Below the pieces are notes generated by a model. The model searched no databases and was not told the DNA's origin. It saw only the letters and a program-made list of their open reading frames with translations. A stretch of 64,000 nucleotides of DNA, from assembly GCF_018139145.2 (NCBI RefSeq), contig NW_026114257.1, positions 1 through 64,000 of the forward strand, given 5' to 3'. Shown one piece after another: positions 11,533 to 21,005 of the stretch. This stretch comes from Gymnogyps californianus (taxonomy: Eukaryota > Chordata > Aves > Accipitriformes > Cathartidae). A program made the translations under genes and the position numbers. The stretch's first letter is position 1. Each line of letters opens with the position of its first letter.

Positions 11533-12188
11533 AAGACCATGATCATTTTCGGGTACAAAGAAGTAGCAGGCCAGATGGTGGTGATAAAAAGGCTGGTGGG
11601 TCTGTTAGTTTTGAGGCCTTGGCTTACAGGCTAGCAAAACAGAAAAAGCTGTTAAAACAAAGACTGCTAATTAGGAAAGCTAAACAAATTTTGTGTTGCT
11701 GCAAATGTCTTGTTGGCAAGGGGTTACGGGGACCACAAGGGCCCTTAAATGCAAACTGTTTTTCTGAACATGGTGGGCCAGTGAACATGTCTCCCACTAG
11801 GGTAGAAGATGACATCCTGGAAGGGACTTCCTGGTTACTGCATCCCCCTGCAGAGCAAGAGGCTGTTGAACACAATGAGGATGTTTCCGGGGGGGGGGCA
11901 CCTGCTGCACTCCCAATGCCTGAGAGGGCATTGGAAAAAACAGCTTTACCCCCACCCTCAAATGTAGCAGAGGTGGTAGAGGAGGCAGCAGACCGCCCCG
12001 TGGCTTCCATGGAGCATGTTCGGCAGTGGGACTGGCCGATCCAGAGGTTCGGAGCTAGGTGCTATGTAGAAGAATACAGATTTGTTAATTTAGATCAGGT
12101 GCCACTACATGAAGCTTATGAAACATTTGTTTGGGGTGTAGAGCAAATATCTGACCATTTATGTCAACTGTTTGAACCTGGTGATTAG
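11469..12188 (+). CDS. Hypothetical viral ORF upstream of polymerase
   Basis: An open frame of about 239 codons runs from just after a stop at 11466-11468 to the stop at 12186-12188, in a different frame from exon 2 of the preceding gene and overlapping it. It lacks an early ATG; potential acceptors (CTCTTAG at 11468, ACCGCAG at 11486) would let an upstream exon splice in, giving alternative early products as in adenoviruses. The middle is acidic and Pro/Ala-rich. The C-terminal 60 residues (EHVRQWDWPIQRFG onward) look folded. A basic Lys/Arg segment with a CCCKC cluster lies near 11640-11720. No family is recognised. It ends about 30 bp before the polymerase start. Confidence 0.45.
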   Translation, partial: RSQLPQKEQADQYEQWGVAELKDHDHFRVQRSSRPDGGDKKAGGSVSFEALAYRLAKQKKLLKQRLLIRKAKQILCCCKCLVGKGLRGPQGPLNANCFSEHGGPVNMSPTRVEDDILEGTSWLLHPPAEQEAVEHNEDVSGGGAPAALPMPERALEKTALPPPSNVAEVVEEAADRPVASMEHVRQWDWPIQRFGARCYVEEYRFVNLDQVPLHEAYETFVWGVEQISDHLCQLFEPGD

Positions 12189-12219
12189 GCTCAGCTCCAT
12201 CTTGAAGCTGCCAGCATGC

Positions 12220-13389
12220 ATGACTCTATATTCTCCCGCCATTAATTTAAACAATATGAATGCTACGAAATGTTTAGACTGGGTCAGTACTCTTCTGCAA
12301 AGTAAGAGAGAGCTGTATTTTGATCAGACTGGCTATCATTATTGTAAAAGCCGTTGGGGGTGGGCTATGCAGAGCCCTGCAGCCTATATCCCCTGTTCCA
12401 AAACTATAGAAAAAAAGCATCGCTATTTAATTGATCTAAATAACAGCAACAATTATCTCTATTTTGCTGGGAGTCTCACAGTGCATACAGCAGTGAAGGA
12501 TCTGACAGATGCGGAACTGTTAAGCAGAGCAAAAGAGCTACATGACAAACTAGGGTGGTCTGTGCACAGGAAGGTCATGCTGAGTGACATCTTGTTTGAG
12601 GATCTGCTACATATTAATATATGCATCATCCTCCTATCTGAGGGGAAAAAGGCTTGGGGGATCTTTAAGCCAAACAACAGTCTTAGATATCCCAAGACCT
12701 GTTTCCTCCATTTACATGATGAACATTATTATGGGGTTAAGGATGTGAGGAAGGTATTTGGGGAAAGAAACTTTTGTGAGCTTTGTCATACATTGTATAA
12801 CCATGGCCATAGCTGTAAATATTATTGCCAGCTCTGCTTGCCTCATGACTGTGCTGTTAACTTGGGGACAAGTGCAGTTCTGGGGAATGTTTACAGAGGC
12901 ACAAGGCCCAGGCTATTAAAAAACCAAATTAATTGTTTGGCTGAGAAGTGTAAGGCCTATGTAGAAAAACATCACGAATGTAAAGGCTGGGAGTGCAGAA
13001 TGTGCTATAAAAAGGTCTGTAATGTAAGCCAGCACCGGTGTTTCATGCCCGCAATCAAAAATGCAGAAGCAGGGCAGGGCTCTATTATCTATGACATGGA
13101 ATGTATGCAGGAGACTGGGACACATATCCAGAACTACATTTTTGCCATGGAGTTAGCTACGGATGCCCTTGGGGTATGGATGAAGAAGAAAGGGCAGAAA
13201 GGAAATTTAAAGGAGAATGGGAGTTTAAAGGGGACACACGTCTCATGAACTTTATTCAGTTGTTTATGGACACAAAGTTTTGGGGCTACACTTTCCTAGT
13301 GCATAATGCCAAAGGCTATGATGGCTACTTTGCTGTTAGTCAGCTTCTGAAGGAAAAATGGATGTGCAATTAATCACCCAAGGTGGTAA
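12220..13389 (+). pseudogene. Protein-primed family B DNA polymerase, N-terminal and exonuclease part (Polinton/adintovirus type)
   Basis: The likely start is ATG 12220, about 30 bp after the upstream ORF. The first 200 residues are an N-terminal domain. Two Cys/His clusters follow (FCELCHTLYNHGHSCKYYC near 12774-12830, and CKGWECRMCYKK near 12981-13015). Next comes the proofreading exonuclease: the Exo I motif YDMEC at about 13090 and an Exo II-like HNAKGYDGYF at about 13302. A frameshift between 13150 and 13210 separates the two exonuclease motifs, and the frame stops at 13371-13373. The gene is then cut by CR1 copy c and resumes at about 16686. In intact elements this enzyme replicates a linear genome with a terminal protein. 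Here the catalytic palm (DTDS region) is missing. Identification rests on motif order and the integrase/capsid genes elsewhere in the window. Confidence 0.82.
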
Positions 13390-13921
13390 ACTCATAGAAT
13401 CACAGAATGGTTGAGGTTGGAAGGGACCTCTGGAGGTCATCTTGTCCAACTACCCTGCTCAAGCAGGGCCACCTAGAGCCGGTTGCCCAGGACTATGTCC
13501 AGACGACTTTTGAATATCTCCAAGGTGGGAGACTCCACAACCTCTCTGGGCAACTTGTTCCAGTGCTCAGTCACCCTCACAGTAAAAAAGTGTTTCCTTA
13601 TGTTCACATGGAACCTCCTGTGTTACCATTTGTGCCCATTGCCTCTTGTCCTGTCACTAGACACCAATGAAAAGAGCCTGGCTCCTTCTTCTTTACACCC
13701 TCCCTTCAGGTATATATACACATTAATAAGATCCCCCCGAGCCTTCTCTTCTCTAGGCTAAACAGTCCCAGCTCGCTCAGCTTTTCCTCATGTGAGAGAT
13801 GTTCCAGTCCCTTAATCATCTTAGTGGCCCTTCACTGGACTCTCTCCAGTATGTCCATGTCTCTCTTGTACTGAGGAGTCCAGAACTGGACACAGGACTC
13901 CAGGTGTGGCCTCACCAGCAC

Positions 13922-15105
13922 TCAGTAGAGGGGAAGGATCACCTCCCTCAAACTGCTTACAACAGTCTTCCTAATGCAGCCCAGGATACCATCAGCCTTC
14001 TTGGCCGCAAGGGCACATTGCTGGCTCATGTTCAACTCGGTGCCCACCAGGACCCCCAGGTCCTTTTCTGCAAAGCTGCTTTCCAGCCAGGCAGCCCCCA
14101 GCATGTACTGGTGCCTGGGGTTGTTCCTCCCCAGGTGCAGGACTTGGCACTTCCCCTTGTTGAACTTCATCAGGTTCCTGTCAGCCCATTTCTCCAGCCT
14201 GCCCAGGTCCCTCTGGATGGCAGCATGACCCTCTGGTGTATCAGCCACTCCTCCCAGTTTTGGGTCATCAGCAAACTTGCTGAGGGTACGCTCTGCCCCA
14301 GCATCCAGATCATTAATGAAGATGTTGAACAGGACTGGGCCCAGTATTGACCCCTGGGGTACATCGCTAGTTACTGGCCTCCAACTAGACTTCGTGTCAC
14401 TGATCACCACCCTGTGGGCTCAGCCATTCAGCCAGTTTTCAAACCACCTCACTGTCTGCTCATCCGGCCCATACTTCATTAGCTTCTCCATGAGGCTCTA
14501 ATGGGAGTCAGTGTCGAAAGCCTTCCTGAAGTCTATGTAGACAATAACCATTGCTCTCCCCTCGTCTACCAGGCCAGTCACTTCATCATAGAAGTTTATC
14601 AAGTTGGTCAAGCATGACTTCCCCTTGGTGAAGCCATGCTGACTACTCCCAATCACCTTCTTGTCCTTCATGTGCCTGGAAACGGTTTCCAGAATTAGCT
14701 GCTCCATCACCTTCCCAGCGATCGAGGTGAGGCTGACCGGCTCCCTGGGTCCTCCGTCTTGCCCTTCTTGAAGACAGGAGTGACATTTGCTTTCCTCCAT
14801 TCCCTGGGCACCTCTCCCAGTTGCCATGATTGTTCAAAGATTATTGAGAGTGGCCTTGCAATGACATCTGCCAGCTCCCTCAGCCCTCGTGGGCGCATCC
14901 CATCAGGGCCCATGGACTTATGTATGTCCAGTTTGCTTAAGTATTCCCTGACCTGATCCTCTTCCACCAAGGGTACGTCTTCCTTGCTCCAGGCTTTCCC
15001 CCTGGTCTCTGAGACCTGGGATTCCTGAAGGCCAGTCTTGCTAGTAAAGACTGAGGCAAAGGCGGCATTCGGTACCTCAGCCTTTTCCATGTCCCATGTC
15101 ACCAT
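13922..15105 (-). pseudogene. CR1 ORF2 reverse transcriptase, broken
   Basis: Three overlapping minus-strand frames (14707-15105, 14498-14827, 13922-14410) together cover a CR1 reverse transcriptase. From N to C they show [13 protein letters not shown], the [10 protein letters not shown] block and [13 protein letters not shown] (catalytic motif A), then [12 protein letters not shown] and FADDPKLGG. The last carries P instead of T after the catalytic FADD. Frameshifts and stops between the frames mark it as dead. It is more diverged from copies a and b than they are from each other, so this is an older CR1 subfamily. Confidence 0.85.
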
Positions 15106-15338
15106 GTCCCACTCAGCAGCAGGCCCACATTTTCTCTAGCCTTCCTTTTGTCACCTATATACTTAGAGAAGCCCTTCTTGTTGCCTTTGACATCCCTCAC
15201 CAGATTCAATTCCATTTGGGCTTTGGCTTTCCTAACCCCATCCCTGCATGCTCAGGCAGTGCCTCTGTATTCCTCCCGAGTTACCTGTCCTTGCTTCCAC
15301 CCTCTGTATGCTTCCTTTTTGTGTTTGAGTTTGGCCAG

Positions 15339-15928
15339 TGTTGCAGTTTAACCCCAGCCGGCAACTAAGCACCACACAGCCACTCGCTCACTCCCCCTCC
15401 GGTGGGATGGGGGAGAGAATTGGAAGGGTAAAAGTGAGAAAACTCATGGGTTGAGATAAGGACAGTTTAATAGGTAAAGCAAAAGCCGCGCGCATGCAAG
15501 CAAAGCAAAACAAGGAATTCATTCACTACTTCCCATAGGCAGGCAGGTGTTCAGCCATCCCCAGGAAAGCAGGGCTCCATCACGCGTAACGGTTACTTGG
15601 GAAGACAAACTCCGAAGGTCCCCCCATCCTTCTTCTTCCCCCAGCTTTTTATTGCTGAGCATGACGTCATATGGTATGGAATACCCCTCTGGTCAGTTGG
15701 GGTCAGCTGTCCCAGCTGTGTCCCCTCCCAACTTCTTGTGCACCCCCAGCCTACTCGCTGGTGGGGCAGTGTGAGAAGCAGAAAAGGCCTTGACTCTGTA
15801 TAAGCACTGCTCAGCAATAACAAAAACATCCCTGTATTATCAGCACTGTTTCCAGCACAAATCCAAAACATAGCCCCATACTAGCTACTGTGAAGAAAAT
15901 TAGCTCTATCCCAGCCAAAACCAGCACA
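15339..15928 (-). mobile_element. LTR family 3 solo LTR inside CR1 copy c
   Basis: Begins TGTTGCAGTTTAACCCC and ends AAAACCAGCACA. An exact 5-bp duplication GCCAG lies at 15334-15338 and 15929-15933. CR1 sequence continues on either side. This makes a three-level nest: LTR in CR1 in viral polymerase. Confidence 0.94.
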
Positions 15929-16640
15929 GCCAGGAGCTCCTTGTCCATCCACGCAGGCCTCCAGGCATTTTTGCCTGACTTCCTGCTTGTTGGGATCGCT
16001 CTTGAGCTTGGAGGAGGTGATGCTTGAATATTAACCAGCTTTCTTGGGCCCCTCTTCCCTCCAGGGCCTTATCCCTTGGGACTCTACCAAGCAGATCCCT
16101 GAAGAGGCCAAAGTCTTCTCTCCTGAAGTTCAGGGTTGTGAGCTTGCTTTTTGCCCTGCTCCCTCCTCTCAGGATCCTCAACTCCATCATCTCATGGGTA
16201 CTGCAGCCACGGCTGCCTTTGACCTTCACATCCCCAATGACCCGTTCCTTGTGTGGGAGTATGAGTTCCAGTAGAGCACCTCCCCTCATTGGCTCCTCTA
16301 TCACTTGGGTCAGGAAGTTGTCATTGATGCTCTCCAGGAACCTCCTGGATTGCTTATGCCCCGCTGTGTTGCCCCTCCAGCAGATATCAGGATGGTTGAA
16401 GTCCTCCATGAGGACCAGGGCCTGTGAGCGTGAGGCTGCTTCTAGCTGTCTGTAGAAGGCCTCATCCACTTGTTCTTCCTTGTCAGGCAGCCTATAGCAG
16501 ACACCCACCATAATGTCACCCATACCGGTCTGCTCTTTAATCCTTACCCATAAGCTCTCAGTTGGCTCCTCATCCATCCCCAGGCAGAGCTCCATGCATT
16601 CCAGCTGTTCTCTCACATAAAGGGAAACTCCCCCCCCTTG
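15929..16640 (-). pseudogene. CR1 ORF2 endonuclease, C-terminal half
   Basis: The minus-strand frame 15906-16616 encodes the CR1 apurinic-type endonuclease from SLWVRIKEQTGMGD through LMEDFNHPDICW (the usual GDFN motif, here EDFN), NFLTQVIEEP and CSTHEMMEL (normally a CSDHE-type catalytic motif, here with T for D). It then enters the linker toward the RT. The last codons up to 15906 are inside the inserted LTR and are not CR1. Loss of both catalytic Asp/Gly positions means it is inactive. Confidence 0.82.
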
Positions 16641-16685
16641 TCTTCCCAGCCTCTCCTGATTTTGTGATCCCTTCCTGTCACATCA

Positions 16686-16875
16686 TGTGCATAGAAGTAT
16701 CCAGCCTGAGTATACGTCATAGACCCTTTAAAGTTTTTACCCATGAAACTAGGCTCCTGCCTTCCCTAAGCTTTGGGTATTGAGGACTGCAAAGGTTATT
16801 TTAGCATTGCTGAAAATCAAAGTTATGTGGGCCCTCTTCCACCACCAGAATATTATGGGGTGGTGAACGTTTCAA
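16686..16875 (+). pseudogene. Viral DNA polymerase B, fragment after the CR1 insertion
   Basis: Short plus-strand stretches in shifting frames continue the polymerase past the CR1: a segment with FLPMKL-like residues around 16720-16755, then GIEDCKGYF near 16780 and VGPLPPPEYYG near 16830-16860. These are the conserved region after the exonuclease in Polinton-type polymerases. Homology stops at about 16865. At least one frameshift and one stop are visible. The rest of the polymerase, including the palm and thumb, is not in the window. Confidence 0.72.
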
Positions 16876-17362
16876 AAAGCTGCAGCTGACTGACTGAGGG
16901 GGAGAAGTCAGAAGTGTGCCGTGACTTGTCTGCATTCTTGTCCGGGCCTGCAGCAGCTAAAGAAAGGAGAACAGACATAGAAGTGACAGTAGCGTTCAAG
17001 GAAAAAAAAGGAAAAAGCCTGGAGAAGGCTGACTGGCAACCAACTCCCCTCATGCCTTTTTAATAAAGTTTCTCTGTACTTGAGTTAAAATTCATAAAAG
17101 TCCAGTGTTTCATTTCATAGATGTGTGAAGTAGCAGCGTGTCGGTAGACATGTCTATGCCGCTGCTTCTGTTAAAAGAGATTTACTGTCCTCCTGGGGAG
17201 GTGGGAAGCTTTGGGGTACTGACAGAGCAGCCACAAAGGCGACATGGTAAACCTACTGACAAAGGATATCTCCTTAACCGGAAAACCTCCTTGATGGGGA
17301 GCAGTTGGCAGGACAAAGAAACCCTGGATCTATTAAAATTAAAATTCCAAACCATTAGGCAG
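16876..17362. other. Junction region with an LTR family 4-like fragment
   Basis: 16876-17230 is unassigned. About 17240-17335 matches the start of LTR family 4 at 35665-35780 (shared GACAAAGGATATCTCCTTAACC, CTCCTTGATGGGGAG and TTGGCAGGACAAAGAAACC) with different small deletions. The family 1 ERV array starts immediately after it. Confidence 0.6.
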
Positions 17363-17969
17363 TGTCCTGGTTTCGGCTGGGACAGAGTTAACTTTCTTCT
17401 TAGTAGCTGGTACAGCACTGGGTTTTGGATTTAGTGTGAGAATGATGTTGATAACACTCTGATGTTTTAGTTGTTGCTAAGTAGCGCTTATCTTAAGCCA
17501 AGGACTTTTCAGTCTCCCGTGCTCTGCCAGCAAGCAGGTGTGCAAGAAGCTGGGAGGGAGCATAGCCGGGGCAGCTGACCTGAACTAGCCAAAGGGGTAT
17601 TCCATACCATGGAACGTCATGCCCAGTACATAAACAGGGGGGAGTTGGCCGGGAGGCGCGGATCGCGGCTCGGGAACTAACTGGGCATCGGTCAGCGGGT
17701 GGTGAGCAATTGCATTGTGCATCACTGGTTTTTGCCTTCCCCCCCCCTTCCTTTTTTTTTGTTGCATTCCTTTTCATTACTATTATTATTATATTTCATT
17801 ATTACTATTGTTAGTATTATATTCTACTTTAGTTATTAAACTGCTCTTATCTCAACCCACGAGTTTTACTTTTTTTTTTCCTTTCCTTTCCTCCTCCTCA
17901 CCCCACTGGGAGGGGGAGGGGGAAACGGCTGCGTGGTGCTTAGTTGCTGACTGGGGTTAAACCACAACA
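17363..17969 (+). mobile_element. LTR family 1, left LTR of the ERV array
   Basis: Starts TGTCCTGGTTTCGGCTGGG and ends GGTTAAACCACAACA, with a TATA-like element near 17625. It is joined straight to gag sequence at 17970, without the primer binding site and leader seen in the copies at 20885 and 59645. Confidence 0.9.
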
Positions 17970-19921
17970 GGTATGTATCACCTCACTTGCTCTATATAGT
18001 CCCTGTGCTGCTGCTTATCACCCATAAGGTGAGGTGGATTAAGGTTTTCGCTTTGCTTTACTATGTAACACTGGTTTATGGTACGATAAAATTATCGGTC
18101 ATGGGACTAATCCGGTATTTGTACTCAGCATTGCCATTATCTCCGTACTTCGGGTGCCATCTAGCAGAAACTATTAATAATTACACCCTTTACCTTTTCT
18201 CCTCGGAGAGCCAATCTATGGGGGAGACACCTTCCTTCACCTTCCCCTCCTCCTCCAGGCTAATTACAGTAGCGTTTGAGAATTTTGAAAATTTTGAATA
18301 TCCTTGGAATGTTGAAACTAACATGGTCCTATTGCTAGCAACTAGCTTGTTCCTGAATGTGGTTCAGGTCTTGTTCAGGGTTAAACAACTATTTAAGAGG
18401 ATCACCCAGAGATCTGCCCCAAGGCTGGAGAGTTATGAGTGGCAGGGTGTGTGGGGTAGCATGGGCAAATGCCTAGGACGGTGGGCACCTCCAGTGTTTT
18501 GGAACTTCACCCTTGAACAAGTGCCAAATCCTGAAAAACTAGGAGAACATTTGGAAAAAGTATGCTGTCACCCCGACAATTCCCGGGAGACACAAATCAC
18601 TGCAATGTGCTGGGGCCTGGCCCATGCCTGCGAGCCCTGTTCAACACTATCCAGGACCCTCAAAGGGAAGCGAAGGTCTCTGGATCCGACAACAAAAGGA
18701 CAGGCACTGCAGCCACTCCAAACCCGGTGACAGGCACTGCGGCTACTCCGACCCCGGCGACAGGCACTGCAGCCACTCCAACGCCTGCGACAGGCACTGC
18801 AGCTGAACCAGAGAACCAATCTGTGCCGGTATCAGTCGCTCCTATACAGAAGAAGAAATATATAAAAAAATCAGTTCGCTTAGTAAGGGATGAAGATGAA
18901 TGAGGGCCATCACGAGAACAGGAGGAAGAGGCAGAACCAGAGGTAATCACCCGATCCCTATCCCTGAGTGAGCTGCGAGATGTGCAAAAAGATTTCAGAC
19001 ATCATCCAGGTGAGCACATTATCACCTGGCTGCTCCGATGCTGGGATAATGGGGCAAGTAGCTTGGAATTAGAGGGTAGGGAAGCCAAGCAATTGGGATC
19101 CCTTTCTAGGGAAGGGGGCATTGACAAGGCGATTGGAAAAAAGACACAAGCCCTCAGCCTCTGGAGGCGACTCCTGTCAAGCGTGAGGGCAAGGTATCCC
19201 TTCAAGGAAGATGATGTATGTCAACCAGGCAAGTGGACCACCATGGAGAGAGGTATCCAGTACCTGAGGGAATTAGCTGTGCGGGAGATGGTTTATTATG
19301 ACCCAGACGATGGGCAGTTACCCACAGATCCAGATGAAGTCCAATGCACACGACCCATGTGGCAGAAGTTTACACGGAGTGCACCATCGTCTTAAGCCAA
19401 GTCATTGGCAGTAATGGACTGGAAAGATGAAGAGGCACCAACAGTGGATGAATTGGCTGGCCGACTCCGGCAATACGAAGAAAGTCTCTCTTCCTCCCTC
19501 ATCTCGGCTGTGGAGAAACTGCCAGACATACTAGCTGAGAAACTGTCCCGAGAGTTCCAGCAATTCCGAGGATATGTCTTACTCCCCACCTGTACAGACC
19601 AGCATCTCAGCTATTAGGAGTGAGCATTCTTCTACACAAGAGAGAGAATATAGAAAGTACACACCATGGGATACTCTGTGGTCTTACCTGCGTGACCACG
19701 GAGAGGACATGAGGAAGTGGGATGGAAAACCTACCTCGACCCTAGATGCACAGGTACGTGAATTGCGAGGAAAAACAACCACAAAAGGGGATTCTTCCAG
19801 GAAAAATACCGCTTCATTTTCCAGATGGAGTAGAAGGGCTGATCTTACTTCTGACCCTCTTGAAGGGACCTCTAAGTCATTTTTACAAGATGTGAGTAAC
19901 GAATACTCTGACCAGGATTAG
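17970..19921 (+). pseudogene. ERV family 1 gag (array interior A)
   Basis: Corresponds to the intact frame at 59767-60969 and extends further. It lacks the first roughly 17 codons because of the LTR junction. In order there are a hydrophobic N-terminal region, a Trp-rich middle (about 18430-18640) and four 30-bp repeats from 18700 coding TGTAATPTPA-like units. A basic KKKYIKKS segment and an acidic stretch follow. The capsid-like domain (WLLRCWDN near 19030, GIQYLRELAVREM near 19255) leads to a C-terminal segment up to a stop at 19919-19921. Breaks: a frameshift between about 18600 and 18700, a TGA at 18901-18903 and a stop at 19393-19395. No zinc knuckle is evident. Confidence 0.75.
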
Positions 19922-19989
19922 AGGGGGCCCTGCCTCCAGCCAGGTGGAAGAAAGGGACTACTGGGTTTATTGGACTGTGTGGATTTGAT

Positions 19990-20281
19990 GGCCTGGCACA
20001 TCAGACGCACAGGAGTATAAGGCTCTAGTAGACACTGGTGCACAGTGTACCCTAAGGTCATCGAGTTATAAAGGGGTAGAACCTATTTGTATTTCTGGGG
20101 TGAGAGGGGGATCCCAACAGCTAACTGTATTGGAGGCTGAAATAAGCCTAACTGGGAATGAGTGGCAAAAACACCCCATTGTGACTGGCCCAGAGGCTCC
20201 ATGCATCCTTGGCATAGATTATCTCAGGAGAGGGCATTTTAAGGACCCAAAGGGGTATTGCTGGGCTTTTGGAATAGCTGC
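19990..20281 (+). pseudogene. ERV family 1 aspartic protease (array interior A)
   Basis: An open stretch carries the retropepsin active site LVDTGAQCT (aspartate codon at 20031-20033) and about 60 residues later the C-terminal ILGIDYL motif at about 20210. In a retrovirus this enzyme cleaves Gag and Gag-Pol. The frame is open across these motifs and then reads into the next LTR at 20282, so the reverse transcriptase that should follow is absent from this interior. The protease frame differs from the last gag frame, consistent with a frameshifted pro. Confidence 0.8.
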
Positions 20282-20885
20282 TGTCCTGGTTTCGGCTGGG
20301 ACAGAGTTAAGTCTCTTCTTATTAGCTGGTACAGTGCTGTGTTTTGGATTTAGTGTGAGAATTATATTGATATAACACACTGATGTTTTAGTTGTTGCTA
20401 AGTAGCACTTATCTTAAGCCAAGGATTTTTCAGTCTCCCGTGCTCTGCCAGCAAGCAGGTGTACAAGAAGCTGGGAGGGAGCACAGCCAGGACAGCTGAC
20501 CCGAACTAGCCAAAGGGATATTCCATACCATGGAACGTCATGCCCAGTATATAAACTGGGGGGAGTTGGCCAGGAGGTGTGGATCGCGGCTTGGGAACTA
20601 ACTGGGCATCAGTCAGCGGGTGGTGAGCAATTGCATTGTGCATCACTGGTTTTTTCCCTTCCCCCCCCTTCCTTTTTTTGTTGTATTCCTTTTCATTACT
20701 ATTATTATTATATTTCATTATTACTATTGTTAGTATTATATTTTACTTTAGTTATTAAACTGTTCTTATCTCAACCCATGAGTTTTACTTTTTTTCCTTT
20801 CCTTTCCTCCTCCTCACCCCACTGGGAGGGGGAGGGGGAAATGGCTGCGTGGTGCTGAGTTGCTGACTGGGGTTAAACCACGACA
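20282..20885 (+). mobile_element. LTR family 1, middle LTR of the ERV array
   Basis: Starts TGTCCTGGTTTCGGCTGGG, ends GGTTAAACCACGACA. It follows the protease of interior A without a polypurine tract and precedes a normal primer binding site, so it acts as the 5' LTR of interior B. The flanks do not show a 5-bp duplication. Confidence 0.9.
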
Positions 20886-20892
20886 GCCTTTT

Positions 20893-20910
20893 TGGCGCCC
20901 AACATGGGGC
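20893..20910 (+). other. Primer binding site, tRNA-Lys(1,2) type
   Basis: TGGCGCCCAACATGGGGC lies 7 bp after the middle LTR. It differs by one base from the Lys-1,2 primer site used by several betaretroviruses and from the copy at 59654. Confidence 0.85.
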
Positions 20911-21005
20911 ACGAAGGGTTGAGATAACGACGGATCTGATCAGAGTGTGTTAAAACAAACTTGTTATAAGCATTCATTGTATTGGTTTAATAGTTACTGG
21001 TTACA

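Larger units (their letters stand above)
13390..16684 (-). mobile_element. CR1 LINE copy c inserted in the viral polymerase gene, split by a solo LTR
   Basis: The 3' end at 13390 shows the CR1 tail (CTCATAGAATCACAGAATGG on the plus strand). The element extends through the RT and into the endonuclease, then is 5'-truncated near 16684, leaving about 2.7 kb of CR1 once the family 3 LTR is set aside. Polymerase sequence lies on both sides, so this CR1 is younger than the virus. Confidence 0.88.

Noticed and set aside
13799..14350. Plus-strand 183-residue frame in CR1 copy c
   Set aside because: Antisense of the CR1 RT coding strand; contains no independent motif.
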